Assembly (NCBI RefSeq): GCF_000737715.1
Contig: NZ_JPRN01000010.1
Coordinates: 62,001 to 126,000 of the forward strand
Source of the DNA: Chryseobacterium sp. JM1
GTDB taxonomy: Bacteria > Bacteroidota > Bacteroidia > Flavobacteriales > Weeksellaceae
DNA: 64,000 nt
Reading direction: 5' to 3'
Shown: one piece after another, positions 26,749 through 35,439 of the stretch
Layout of the letters: each line of letters begins with the position of its first letter
How positions within the stretch are numbered: position 1 is the stretch's first letter
Position numbers and translations under genes: made by a program
Notes under the pieces: generated by a model
Told to the model about the DNA's origin: nothing
The model's database searches: none
Seen by the model: only the letters and a program-made list of their open reading frames with translations

Positions 26749-27813
26749 TTATGGGGTAAAATTTTCTAACTTTTTAATTGTATAAATACATTCGTTTTCA
26801 ACATTGTCTGAAACTTCTTCTTTTAAAACTACTTTTCCACTCAAGATAAGACCGCTATGTATATCAATCTCTATAGTAGATCTAAAAATAATTTTATACT
26901 CTGTAAACTCATATTTTACAATGCTTTTGTGAATTTCATTGTATTTATCTTTCATTTCTTTTTTTAGAGAATCTGAAATGCTCACTTCAGCTATTTTTCG
27001 AACAGTCAAAATTCCGTTTCTCTCTTCTACTTTATCATATCTGATCTTCAGGGGTAAGATCAATGGTGGGAGTATGGTAGACACAAAATCGAAATCTACA
27101 GTCTCGAAATTATCTTTGCTGTATAAGTATTGATCAAAACATGAAAAATAAAAAAAATTTCTCCAATACTCTTCTTCATTTGATGCATTTTCAGAAAATT
27201 GACTATCAGCCATCATTAATAATTCATCTACAGCTTTTGGGTTATTTTTCTGCAGGCTTTGAATAAAAGGCATTTCAAAAAATTTTGTTGCCTTAAATTT
27301 TTTCCAATCTTTTTGCATCTCTTTTTTGTTCAGAATTTTTTGAATTTTTCCTAATTTATTTAAAGAAAAAAAGACATTATTTTTTATTTTCTCTGTTTCT
27401 TCAATAAAATCGAAAACTTCTTCTAACGTTTTAGGAGATGATTCTTTGCTATAATCTTCTAATTTAACAAAACCTATTTCTTCTTCTACATTTAATTTTA
27501 ATACATACTGAAATCTTTGGTTAAGATAATAGACTAAATTATTATTAAACTTTGATGTATTTATTTGTTCACAACGATACCTGGCTTTCTGCTGAAAATC
27601 TATTTGTTCAAATGACTTCTTTTTTATTTCTTCTTTTTTGGCAGGGGTAAACAATTCTTTAATATGAAAAGGAATATGGGTGCTAAAAATTTGCTGTGTC
27701 AAAATAGCATGAGAATTATGAAAGTCTAACAATTCATTTATTGTTAATCCAAATTCTTTGGCTATAGTAACGAGCGTATCTCCTTTTTTTATTTCGTATG
27801 TTTTGAATCCCAT
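26749..27813 (-). CDS. LysM-domain protein encoded after vgrG
   Basis: A 354-residue protein with an N-terminal LysM (KTYEIKKGDTLVTIAKEFGL, residues about 3-50) and a long, Lys/Glu-rich, unrecognised remainder. There is no signal peptide, so the LysM is not placed to bind wall peptidoglycan in the periplasm by the general route. In other contractile injection systems (phage T4 gp53, Afp7) a cytoplasmic LysM protein joins baseplate to spike. A similar adaptor role between VgrG and effector is plausible. It starts 2 bases after the vgrG stop. Confidence 0.6.
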   Translation of the reverse strand: MGFKTYEIKKGDTLVTIAKEFGLTINELLDFHNSHAILTQQIFSTHIPFHIKELFTPAKKEEIKKKSFEQIDFQQKARYRCEQINTSKFNNNLVYYLNQRFQYVLKLNVEEEIGFVKLEDYSKESSPKTLEEVFDFIEETEKIKNNVFFSLNKLGKIQKILNKKEMQKDWKKFKATKFFEMPFIQSLQKNNPKAVDELLMMADSQFSENASNEEEYWRNFFYFSCFDQYLYSKDNFETVDFDFVSTILPPLILPLKIRYDKVEERNGILTVRKIAEVSISDSLKKEMKDKYNEIHKSIVKYEFTEYKIIFRSTIEIDIHSGLILSGKVVLKEEVSDNVENECIYTIKKLENFTP

Positions 27814-27815
27814 AT

Positions 27816-29996
27816 TTAATTAATATCAACTTGAGTCGCTTTTACTGTAACGGCCGTTCCTCCGGTTATCTCAACCTTACCTTCAGCACTTGAGCCTACA
27901 GTAGCTAGTTTTGAACCTCCAAGCAAAACATCTTCACCTAAAATGTTAATTTTTTTGCCATTAATATCTATAGTCCCATCTTCTTTCATTGTAATAGAAC
28001 TTTTCCCCGTCTCCAATTTTATTTCCGTTGCACTATTAATATTAATTTTCCCAGCATTATCCATCGTAATTTTGGATTTTCCTTTTCCTACATTGATGGT
28101 CGTATTTGTCTCAACATTTATGGTAAGATTATTCCCTATATCTTCTGTGCTGTTATTGCTTACAAAAGTATTGATATCTCCGGTTCCGCTTAATGTTACA
28201 TGATTTCCGTTACGGTCTTTAATTTCAATCCCGCATCCATCATGGAATTGGATAATATTCCCACTTTTACTGCTTAAACTCATCACATTATTTCCGGCAC
28301 CACCACCAGCCCCAATATTTCCATGGAACATTCCTCCCATCACAAAAGGACGATCGGGATGCTGGTGAACAAAATTGATAATCACCTGATCCTCCACTTC
28401 GGGAACTGACATAAAACCACGGTTTTTATTGACTTTATCGCTGCTTCCTGCATCCGGAGACATCACGCGGATAAATTCTGTGGTATCCTGTCCGCTCTGC
28501 CAGTCAAACTGCACTTTCACTCTTCCCTGATTCAAAGGGTCTGTATTTGAAATAACTTTGGCGAATTGAGCCTCTGCTTTTGGGTTTTCAAACTCAGGAC
28601 GGGGAATAAATCCAGTATCTGCCGCTATAGCTTCAAAAGTTCCGTCGTAATAACCTCTTGCATCTACCTCATGGGTAACGCCAATAATCATTAATTTGGT
28701 AAAATAAGACGTATCGTTGGTATCTGCTTTACGCATCTCGATGTCTGCAGTACATCCCGGATACAGAAATGGAACCGTTGTAGATCCTGAGGTGATGAAA
28801 ACCTCCGAAGCCTTACTTCCCGCTGTTCCTTTCTGAGAAGCATCGATATCCATAAAGGATGTTGCCTTGATAGGCGCCACTCTCAAAGAAGGGGTTTTAA
28901 AGGTTTTTTCTGATATGTCATAAGCCCGTTTCGCAATATCAGACGTATGACTGATTTTTGAATTTCCTGTGATCAGCTTCTCATTTTTACTGCTGTTGTA
29001 GCCATAAAAACTAGGACTGACATGCTGAGCTTTCATTTTGATCGCAATATCGCTTACACTGCTACCATACGTAAGTTTAACAGGTTTTTCCTGTGGCGGA
29101 AGTTTTCCGAAATGCAAGACTTCACCGTCATAATAAAACTGCTCACCATAGGCTTCAGCAATTCTCGCCAGATAGTTATAGTGGGTTTCTTCGTATTGAG
29201 AACTGTAAGGAACATTTCCATGCTGGGCGTCTACCCGGAAATCGAACTTATTCTGTCCTAAACCTTCTCTTATGACATGATCAGCAATGCTGTTTAAGCT
29301 CACCTCCTGTCCGCCTCCGAAGCTTTGAATATGAGGCGCCGCATCCAACAGAACTGTCGGACTGAAGCCTGTAAGAACGATATTTCCCAGATTTCCTTTT
29401 TCCTGACTGAATCCTACTTCTGTAATCACTCCCACAAAATTCCGTTCAGGTCCTTGTTCAATATCTTTATATTTAAATACGACTGTAATTCTCTTTCCTA
29501 AAAAGTTCTGTGCTTCCTGAAGATTATGATTTTCTGCACTACCCAAACTATCGTGAGGAAGTGTCAAACTGAATTCATGGTGTCTGGAAGCGCTCTGTAC
29601 GAGCTTAAAATGCTTGAAATGATTAATCACCTGGCCTTCTATCACAACATCAAGCTTCACCACACGGTTGATTCCGGCGATAATGCTTTCAGGAATAGCC
29701 TGAGCGTTGTGTATCTTTGAAGTAGGCTGTTTTGACCATACTTTGTTTTCAGTAACGGAAGGATTATTCGGAACTAAGGTCTGGTTCATAAACATTCCGG
29801 AGCTCTGTGCTGTTCCCGAATATATTTCCTGTGCTTTTTTTGCTGATTTTTTTACGGCCTCGTCAGCTTTCTGAAGCCTGTCTTCTACTTTCTGGACAGC
29901 AATATCTTCAGCATTTTTCAACTGTTCTGTTACCGCTGTATCTTTGATACTGCTTTTTGGGCCTTTTACTTTTATCGATTGATCATCCTTAAACAT
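27816..29996 (-). CDS. tssI: T6SS spike protein VgrG/TssI
   Basis: A 726-residue VgrG. After an unusual N-terminal extension of about 105 residues, with a predicted coiled coil at about 20-58, comes the gp27-like base (KLDVVIEGQVINHFKHFKLV onwards). An OB-fold region follows (DPLNQGRVKVQFDWQSGQDT, a typical VgrG gp5 motif), then a C-terminal beta-helix of short repeats (ITMDNAGKININSATEIKLE). It trimerises to form the needle tip that carries PAAR and effectors. It heads an operon with LysM protein, membrane protein, effector candidate and probable immunity protein. Confidence 0.93.
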   Translation of the reverse strand: MFKDDQSIKVKGPKSSIKDTAVTEQLKNAEDIAVQKVEDRLQKADEAVKKSAKKAQEIYSGTAQSSGMFMNQTLVPNNPSVTENKVWSKQPTSKIHNAQAIPESIIAGINRVVKLDVVIEGQVINHFKHFKLVQSASRHHEFSLTLPHDSLGSAENHNLQEAQNFLGKRITVVFKYKDIEQGPERNFVGVITEVGFSQEKGNLGNIVLTGFSPTVLLDAAPHIQSFGGGQEVSLNSIADHVIREGLGQNKFDFRVDAQHGNVPYSSQYEETHYNYLARIAEAYGEQFYYDGEVLHFGKLPPQEKPVKLTYGSSVSDIAIKMKAQHVSPSFYGYNSSKNEKLITGNSKISHTSDIAKRAYDISEKTFKTPSLRVAPIKATSFMDIDASQKGTAGSKASEVFITSGSTTVPFLYPGCTADIEMRKADTNDTSYFTKLMIIGVTHEVDARGYYDGTFEAIAADTGFIPRPEFENPKAEAQFAKVISNTDPLNQGRVKVQFDWQSGQDTTEFIRVMSPDAGSSDKVNKNRGFMSVPEVEDQVIINFVHQHPDRPFVMGGMFHGNIGAGGGAGNNVMSLSSKSGNIIQFHDGCGIEIKDRNGNHVTLSGTGDINTFVSNNSTEDIGNNLTINVETNTTINVGKGKSKITMDNAGKININSATEIKLETGKSSITMKEDGTIDINGKKINILGEDVLLGGSKLATVGSSAEGKVEITGGTAVTVKATQVDIN

Positions 29997-30078
29997 AGTG
30001 TGTGTTTTTTTTGCTTAAACTATATAGTAATTTTGAATAACTTCCGGAAGCATACAGCACTGGAAGGCAGTTTCTCCA

Positions 30079-30109
30079 TTCTTATATGAATTGACTTCTG
30101 ATATAAGAA
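30079..30109. promoter_or_regulatory. Inverted repeat upstream of vgrG
   Basis: Perfect 9-bp arms TTCTTATAT and ATATAAGAA with a 13-base spacer lie about 83 bases upstream of vgrG, between the hcp2 terminator and the gene. No T run follows, so an operator is more likely than a terminator. The remaining bases of this 230-base gap form the vgrG promoter region. Confidence 0.4.
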
Positions 30110-30153
30110 CTTCGCCAGGATCAGTATTTTGGGGATAATGTTCCAAAAACGGC

Positions 30154-30192
30154 AAAAACAGGATAGCATATTCTTACGAATACACTATCCTG
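30154..30192 (-). terminator. Terminator after the second hcp
   Basis: A long stem with outer arms CAGGATAG / CTATCCTG (30159-30166, 30185-30192) and inner ATTC / GAAT pairing, followed by five T residues on the minus strand. Confidence 0.8.
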
Positions 30193-30226
30193 CACCAATT
30201 TATTTTTACTAAGATGATTGTTCAAA

Positions 30227-30637
30227 TTAATGACCAGATGAAGGCCACATTCCTCTGTACTCAGAGTTACCAAGCGTAATAACCTCAGCACTGATTACGA
30301 AACTGATCAGCATACTGTTTTCGTCTACTGCATCGAAGTCTACTTCGTGCTGAATTACGTATCCATTTTCCCACTTCAGAGTAGTCAGGGTACCTTCTTC
30401 ATGAGACTTGTTGAAAGTTACTTCACCTGTTGTAGGCTTGTACTTTCCGTTCAGTAAGCTTTCTAAGATGTCAGATTTTTCAGTAGCTTCTACTGTTACT
30501 TTGATCAGTGCGTTTGAAGGATCTGATGCTACACGTCCTGATACATCTGTAGATCTGGAAACGCTGTAGTTAAGCTTTAATAATTTTTGCTCTTCTCCTC
30601 CGTTGAATTTTAAGATTCCTCTTGAATTTGCTGCCAT
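30227..30637 (-). CDS. tssD: T6SS tube protein Hcp/TssD, paralogue 2
   Basis: A 136-residue Hcp nearly identical to the one at 23245. Visible changes are Glu for Gly in the GEEQKLL motif, Thr for Lys in KPTTGEV, Lys for Asn in LKWENGY, and a different C-terminus (SSGH). It lies upstream of vgrG but has its own promoter, tandem operators and terminator. With the copy at 23245 it brackets the vgrG-effector cassette, an arrangement that would let homologous recombination swap or delete the cassette. Confidence 0.93.
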   Translation of the reverse strand: MAANSRGILKFNGGEEQKLLKLNYSVSRSTDVSGRVASDPSNALIKVTVEATEKSDILESLLNGKYKPTTGEVTFNKSHEEGTLTTLKWENGYVIQHEVDFDAVDENSMLISFVISAEVITLGNSEYRGMWPSSGH

Positions 30638-30690
30638 GATTTGTAAATTTTAACTGTTAATATTTTGTGATTTGGTGATTGATTACAGAG

Positions 30691-30781
30691 CAAATATATA
30701 ACGACGTATTTTGAAAAAAAAGCTTTTGGATATAAATTTAAAAATTTGTAGTAATTCTACGATTTGATGTAGTAATTCTAC
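30691..30781 (-). promoter_or_regulatory. hcp2 promoter: -7 box plus tandem palindromic operators
   Basis: The -7 box is TATATTTG (30691-30698). Two identical GTAGTAATTCTAC palindromes lie at 30748-30760 and 30769-30781, 21 bp apart. The unit is 91 bp. The rest of the gap to 30960 is AT-rich and shows nothing else. Confidence 0.8.
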
Positions 30782-30967
30782 GACAATAGATTTAAGTATA
30801 CCATTTAATTAATTGAATTTAAAATAGTTAAAACAAAACACAAAAACCTGTTTTACTTATTTTTTTACACTTAAATGAGAAATATTAAGGATTTTTAAGA
30901 CAAATTAAAGGCTATTTAACATACATTAAAAACATTTTTATGCTTCTGAAATTTCGACATCGGGACA

Positions 30968-30999
30968 TAAAAAAACCGCCATTAAAAAGACGGTTTTTT
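30968..30999 (-). terminator. Terminator after the lytic transglycosylase
   Basis: AAAAAACCG and CGGTTTTTT flank an imperfect loop, with a T run on the minus strand, 20 bases past the stop codon. Confidence 0.75.
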
Positions 31000-31019
31000 C
31001 ATTTTCAATAGTGTGAAAC

Positions 31020-31889
31020 TTATTGCTGAGCTTTTCCTCCTTCTTTTATAGAACGGAAAAGAATTTTATTTTTTTTCAGCAGAAAATCCGGCATGAGATC
31101 GGTAGGAAGAAAAAGTTGACTCTCCCCTTTTTTCTGAAGTTCTTCCACAATTCCCGGGTTCCAGGCAAGGATTTCATTCAATTGTACATTCAGTTCGCGG
31201 GCAATCACATCCAGATTAAATCCTGCATTGATTTCGGTTTCCTGAAGAGACACCCCGTTATTTCTATTGCTTCCGGCTTCTGTAAAGAAAACTTTATTCA
31301 GTCGTGAGGAATTGTAGTTATTTAAAACACCATCCAGCTCACCGGTCGCATAACAGGCATTCAGGTATTTTTTAACATGATTGATAGTTTCTCCCGGAAG
31401 ATATTTGGAATAAATATGGTACTGTGTAGAGCCTGCGGCCTGCATAGCTTTGGCAATATTTCCTTCACCGCAGTTATAAGCGGCTACCACCGTGATCCAG
31501 TCACCGTATTTTTTATAAAGATTCGCCAGGGAAATTGCAGCAGTCTTAGTACTTTTATATACGTCTGTGCGTTCCTGCTCTGTAAGGCCGTACTGGTTGG
31601 CGTGCGCGGTCATAAACTGCCACATTCCCACTGCTCCGGCTCCTGAAGTAATATTTCTGTTAAAATGGGATTCTATTAAAGCCAGATTCCTCAAGTGTTT
31701 CGGTACGCCTTTTTCTATCAATGCATGTTCGATGAACTCAACGACTTCTTTATTGCCATTGATGATGTTCTTGTACTTTCTCACACTGGCTTCCGAAGTA
31801 TCGGAGGCGGCAAGAAACTGTCCGTTCACCATGACAAAAGTCCCTGCGAGCATCAGTCCTGTAATGATATTTTTGAATACGGTTTTCAT
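31020..31889 (-). CDS. Lytic transglycosylase (SLT domain) of the T6SS locus
   Basis: A 289-residue exported protein with a signal peptide (MKTVFKNIITGLMLAGTFVM) and an SLT domain. The catalytic Glu lies in LRNLALIESHFN, followed by GAVGMWQF and AYNCGEGN, the MltD/Slt pattern. A LysM-like module follows (FNLDVIARELNVQLNEILAW). It cleaves peptidoglycan glycan strands in the periplasm. Its place 72 bases behind clpV suggests it makes room in the wall for the trans-envelope T6SS complex, as shown for dedicated or housekeeping transglycosylases in other T6SSs. That role is inferred here. Confidence 0.85.
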   Translation of the reverse strand: MKTVFKNIITGLMLAGTFVMVNGQFLAASDTSEASVRKYKNIINGNKEVVEFIEHALIEKGVPKHLRNLALIESHFNRNITSGAGAVGMWQFMTAHANQYGLTEQERTDVYKSTKTAAISLANLYKKYGDWITVVAAYNCGEGNIAKAMQAAGSTQYHIYSKYLPGETINHVKKYLNACYATGELDGVLNNYNSSRLNKVFFTEAGSNRNNGVSLQETEINAGFNLDVIARELNVQLNEILAWNPGIVEELQKKGESQLFLPTDLMPDFLLKKNKILFRSIKEGGKAQQ

Positions 31890-31961
31890 TTTAATTCCTT
31901 AATGGTTATCATAAAGAAAGCTGATCAGTTCATCAACCAACCAGCTTCGCATGTTTTATGG

Positions 31962-34460
31962 TTAATCTTCTACTTTCCAGCTCAGTTTATCTTCTTCATT
32001 ATTCCAATCTACATGAATGGTCTGCCCGGATTTCACTTCTTCTCTGACGATCATTTTAGAAATAGGTCTTGCCAGCTGGGCGCGAATCACTCCTGAGATC
32101 TGTCTCGCTCCATACTTGCTGCTGAATCCTCCTAATGCAAGGTTTTTCACTGCTTCGTCTGAAATTTTTAAGGCCATTCCCAATCTCGTAAGTGAAGTAT
32201 GAAGGGATTTAAGCTGGATATTGAAGATTCTTTCTGCAATAGATTCGGTGATTGGAGCAAAAGGAATAATCTCTGTAATCCTCGCTAAAAACTCCGGTCT
32301 GAATCTTCCTGAATTGGACATGATCTGCATCAATGAGGATGATTCCGGAACTTTCCCTTCTTCAAACTGCTTTACGATTTCTTCGCTTCCGATATTTGAA
32401 GTAAATAATATAATCGCATTACTGAAGTCTCCTTCTTTCCCCAGTTTATCATGAACTTTTCCTTCATCCATGATCTGTAGGAATACATCAAAAACAGAAT
32501 GGTGGGCTTTTTCAATTTCGTCAAACAAAACAACGGTATACGGCTGCTGTCTGATTTTATTCACCAACATTCCTCCTTCCTCATATCCTACATATCCCGG
32601 AGGCGCTCCGTACAGTAAGGCAGCGGAATGCTCTTCTTTAAATTCGGACATATCAAAACGAACCATCGCTTTCTCATCATTGAAAAGAAGCTCTGCCATG
32701 GATTTTGCCAACTCTGTTTTTCCGGTTCCTGTAGGTCCCAGAAGGAAGAATGATCCGATAGGCTGCCCCGGTTTGTTCAGTCCGCTTCGGTTTTCAACTA
32801 TGGCATCTGAAAGAATTTTTAAGGCATGATCCTGCCCTACCACTCTGTTCAGTAACATAGATTCCATGTTCAGAAGCTTTTCTTTTTCCTGAGCCTGGAT
32901 TTTCCCGATTGGGATATTGGTTTTTGCCGCCATCACTGCTGCGAGTTCCAGACGGTCTACTTTTTCTCTTTTTTTAGCAGCATGCTGTAAAAGCTCTGCA
33001 TAAGTATCATCAATGATTTTATGGATCTGATCCACCGGCATGGAATTATCAATAACCGGCTGTTCGCTTAATGATCCCCAAAGAATCGGACTTATTTTAT
33101 CTCTAAGAAGATTATAGTTCCAGATCAGTTCATTAGCCTGATCCTTGGTGTCGGTAAATTCTTCTTTTAAAATGGTTTCATAGGTTTCTTTCCAGCTTGC
33201 GAGTTCTTTTTCTGAAAGTTCATCCAACATTTTAATTGCGGCCATGGTTCTGTCTAACAGGTCAATAGCAGCATCGGGTAATTTTTTACCTTTTGCATAT
33301 CTTTTTGCTAAACGTACACATTCAGGAATAGAAGTTTTTTCCACTTCGATGCCGTGGTGTTTTTTGTAGCCGTCAAGAAGAACGTCAATCATTTTTACGC
33401 AAGTCTGCTCATCCGGTTCATTTACGGTCAACACTTCGAAACGACGGTTGAAAGCCTGTTCCGGCTCGATGATTTTTCTATATTCTTCCTGTGTGGTAGC
33501 TCCGATTACGGTAATCTCGCCTCTTGCCAGTTCAGGCTTAAGAAGATTGGCTACGTTTCCTATGCTTCCTTTGGGATCTAGCAGGGTATGAATTTCGTCA
33601 ATGAAAAGAACTGCTTTTTCAATTTTCTTGCATTCATTGATGACTTTTTTCAGGCGGTCTTCAATTTCACCTTTGTAAGAGGTTCCGGCTAATAATGCTC
33701 CCGTGTCCAATTCAAGAAGGGTTGCATTTTTAAGCATTTCGGGAACATTTCCTTTGGTAATTTCTGTAGCAAAACCTTCTACCAGGGCTGTTTTCCCTAC
33801 TCCCGGTTCACCGATGATGATGACATTCGGTTTGCTTCTTCTGCAAAGGATTTCCACAAGCATCCTAAGCTCTTTGTCTCTTCCTATAATATTTTCAAGA
33901 TCTCCTTTTCTGGCCTGTGCTGTTCTGTCTACACAATAGCTTTTAATAGAGGGAAATGACGAATCTGTGAAATCTGATCCATTGGAGAAAAGCGAGGCAA
34001 AATCACCATCTTCGGATACTGCGAAAGGGGTATCTTTTCTATATAAATTGAAAATTTCATGTTCTCTCAGTGGAAGTGATTTTAGCTGCTGCAGCGAAAA
34101 AACAACCTGAGGTTTTACAATAGCGGTAAGGATACAGATCGGGGTAATCTCATCCAGTCCCAGTTTCAGACGGATATCGTCTGCTTCTTCAGTAAGGGTA
34201 TCTACAGCTTCATCCGCACGCACCTCATCCGGAAGATGGGCCGTTTTTGGATAGTCTTCAATGCGGACATCTGCCCACTCATAAAAATAGCCGGGATCTT
34301 TATCAATACTTTTCAGGAATTCATTAAGGCCGATATCTTTATGCATTAAGGCCTGTAAAATATGTGGCCCACCGTAGGTTGCATTATAATTTTCCTTCGC
34401 TATCGACTGAGCAATATGAAATAGCTGCTTTACTGTTTCGTTGGTTACTAGTACTCCCAT
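31962..34460 (-). CDS. tssH: T6SS ClpV/TssH ATPase
   Basis: An 832-residue ClpB-type AAA+ ATPase with two nucleotide-binding domains. NBD1 has Walker A GEPGVGKTALVEG and Walker B AVLFIDEIHTLL. NBD2 has GPTGTGKTELAKSMA and VVLFDEIEKAH. The N-domain (residues 1-150) diverges from ClpB, and the middle coiled coil is short, both as expected of ClpV. It disassembles the contracted TssB/TssC sheath; those genes are not in the window. The lytic transglycosylase follows in the same transcript. A palindromic promoter lies 70-100 bases upstream. Confidence 0.9.
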   Translation of the reverse strand: MGVLVTNETVKQLFHIAQSIAKENYNATYGGPHILQALMHKDIGLNEFLKSIDKDPGYFYEWADVRIEDYPKTAHLPDEVRADEAVDTLTEEADDIRLKLGLDEITPICILTAIVKPQVVFSLQQLKSLPLREHEIFNLYRKDTPFAVSEDGDFASLFSNGSDFTDSSFPSIKSYCVDRTAQARKGDLENIIGRDKELRMLVEILCRRSKPNVIIIGEPGVGKTALVEGFATEITKGNVPEMLKNATLLELDTGALLAGTSYKGEIEDRLKKVINECKKIEKAVLFIDEIHTLLDPKGSIGNVANLLKPELARGEITVIGATTQEEYRKIIEPEQAFNRRFEVLTVNEPDEQTCVKMIDVLLDGYKKHHGIEVEKTSIPECVRLAKRYAKGKKLPDAAIDLLDRTMAAIKMLDELSEKELASWKETYETILKEEFTDTKDQANELIWNYNLLRDKISPILWGSLSEQPVIDNSMPVDQIHKIIDDTYAELLQHAAKKREKVDRLELAAVMAAKTNIPIGKIQAQEKEKLLNMESMLLNRVVGQDHALKILSDAIVENRSGLNKPGQPIGSFFLLGPTGTGKTELAKSMAELLFNDEKAMVRFDMSEFKEEHSAALLYGAPPGYVGYEEGGMLVNKIRQQPYTVVLFDEIEKAHHSVFDVFLQIMDEGKVHDKLGKEGDFSNAIILFTSNIGSEEIVKQFEEGKVPESSSLMQIMSNSGRFRPEFLARITEIIPFAPITESIAERIFNIQLKSLHTSLTRLGMALKISDEAVKNLALGGFSSKYGARQISGVIRAQLARPISKMIVREEVKSGQTIHVDWNNEEDKLSWKVED

Positions 34461-34530
34461 TTATAATTTTTCTAATATTAATATGTCTGTGTTCTTTTTA
34501 GTTTTATCAGATGATTTGGTGTTATCTGTG

Positions 34531-34560
34531 AAAAGATACATTTGTACAAATATATCTTTT
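34531..34560. promoter_or_regulatory. Near-perfect 30-bp palindrome over the clpV promoter
   Basis: AAAAGATA and TATCTTTT flank a perfect ATTTGTACAAAT core (34540-34551); only one position pair breaks the symmetry. The minus strand reads TATATTTG and the plus strand TACATTTG, so a -7 box is present in both directions. The other bases of the 325-base gap between clpV and hcp3 hold the hcp3 terminator and AT-rich sequence. Confidence 0.55.
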
Positions 34561-34723
34561 TTATACAAAATGTAGGTAGGGTTAAAGATAGTTAATTCTT
34601 TGATTAGAGAAGTAATAAGTTTTTTGGTTGTGTTTTTATTTGAGTTTACCATTTTTCTATACAGAATCATCTCAGAATTATCTATTTCTATTGCGTAAAG
34701 ACATCATCTAAAGCGTTTTAGGC

Positions 34724-34756
34724 AAAAAAGACTGCCTTTTAAGGGACAGTCTTTTT
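34724..34756 (-). terminator. Terminator after the third hcp
   Basis: AAAAAGACTG and CAGTCTTTTT pair perfectly around an inner CCTT / AAGG stem; T run on the minus strand. Confidence 0.85.
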
Positions 34757-34785
34757 CTATGAATGTTGATGTGTAATAGTGTGTC

Positions 34786-35190
34786 TTAATTAGATGGCCA
34801 TAATCCGTTAAATTCGGAGTTGCCGTAGTCAATAGTTTCTGCACTTACAACGAAACTGATCAGCATGCTGTTTTCGTCTATGGCATCGAAACTTACCTGA
34901 TGCTGGACTACATAACCGTTTTTCCAGTTCAGAGTGATCAGTGTTCCTTCTTCATGAGATTTGTTAAAGGTTACTTCTCCAGTGGTAGGTTTATACTTTC
35001 CGTTCAGCAAACTTTCCAGAATGTCAGATTTTTCAGTAGCTTCTACTGTAATTTTAATCTGTGCATTGGAAGGATCTGATGCCACACGTCCTGAAACGTC
35101 TGTCGATCTGGATACACTGTAATTCAGTTTCAATAATTTCTGCCCTTCTCCGCCATTGAATTTTAAGATTCCTCTTGAATTTCCCGCCAT
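34786..35190 (-). CDS. tssD: T6SS tube protein Hcp/TssD, paralogue 3
   Basis: A 134-residue Hcp, the most divergent of the three. It starts MAGNSRGILKF and differs in AQIKITVE, LITLNWKNGYVVQHQVSF and ETIDYGNSEFNGLWPSN. It lies between tssR and clpV, the apparatus part of the locus, so it may be the housekeeping tube subunit while the other two serve the effector module. It has its own promoter with the same tandem operators as the other hcp genes, and its own terminator. Confidence 0.92.
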   Translation of the reverse strand: MAGNSRGILKFNGGEGQKLLKLNYSVSRSTDVSGRVASDPSNAQIKITVEATEKSDILESLLNGKYKPTTGEVTFNKSHEEGTLITLNWKNGYVVQHQVSFDAIDENSMLISFVVSAETIDYGNSEFNGLWPSN

Positions 35191-35244
35191 GTTAGGTAAA
35201 TTTTAACCGTTATTAATATTTTGTGATGTGGTGTGATTGTTTAA

Positions 35245-35335
35245 CAAATATAGAACCCTTATTTCGATTCCAAAAGGATTTGAATAGAAATCTCATATTT
35301 TGTAGTAGTTCTACGATTTTTTGTAGTAATTCTAC
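35245..35335 (-). promoter_or_regulatory. hcp3 promoter: -7 box plus tandem palindromic operators
   Basis: The -7 box is TATATTTG (35245-35252), with a TTG 18 bases further upstream. Operators are GTAGTAGTTCTAC at 35302-35314 and GTAGTAATTCTAC at 35323-35335, 21 bp apart. Although the surrounding sequence has diverged from hcp1 and hcp2, the 91-bp geometry is unchanged. Confidence 0.8.
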
Positions 35336-35439
35336 GACTATGGATTTAAGAATATTTCCAAATGGTTACTGGAAGCCACTTTCCAAGTATCTGTATTTCA
35401 ATGAAAACAAGGACATTTTACACTTCATTGAGAAATAGG

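Noticed and set aside
34461-34670. 69-codon frame directly upstream of clpV
   Set aside because: It spans the palindromic clpV promoter and has low-complexity Lys/Asn/Thr composition.
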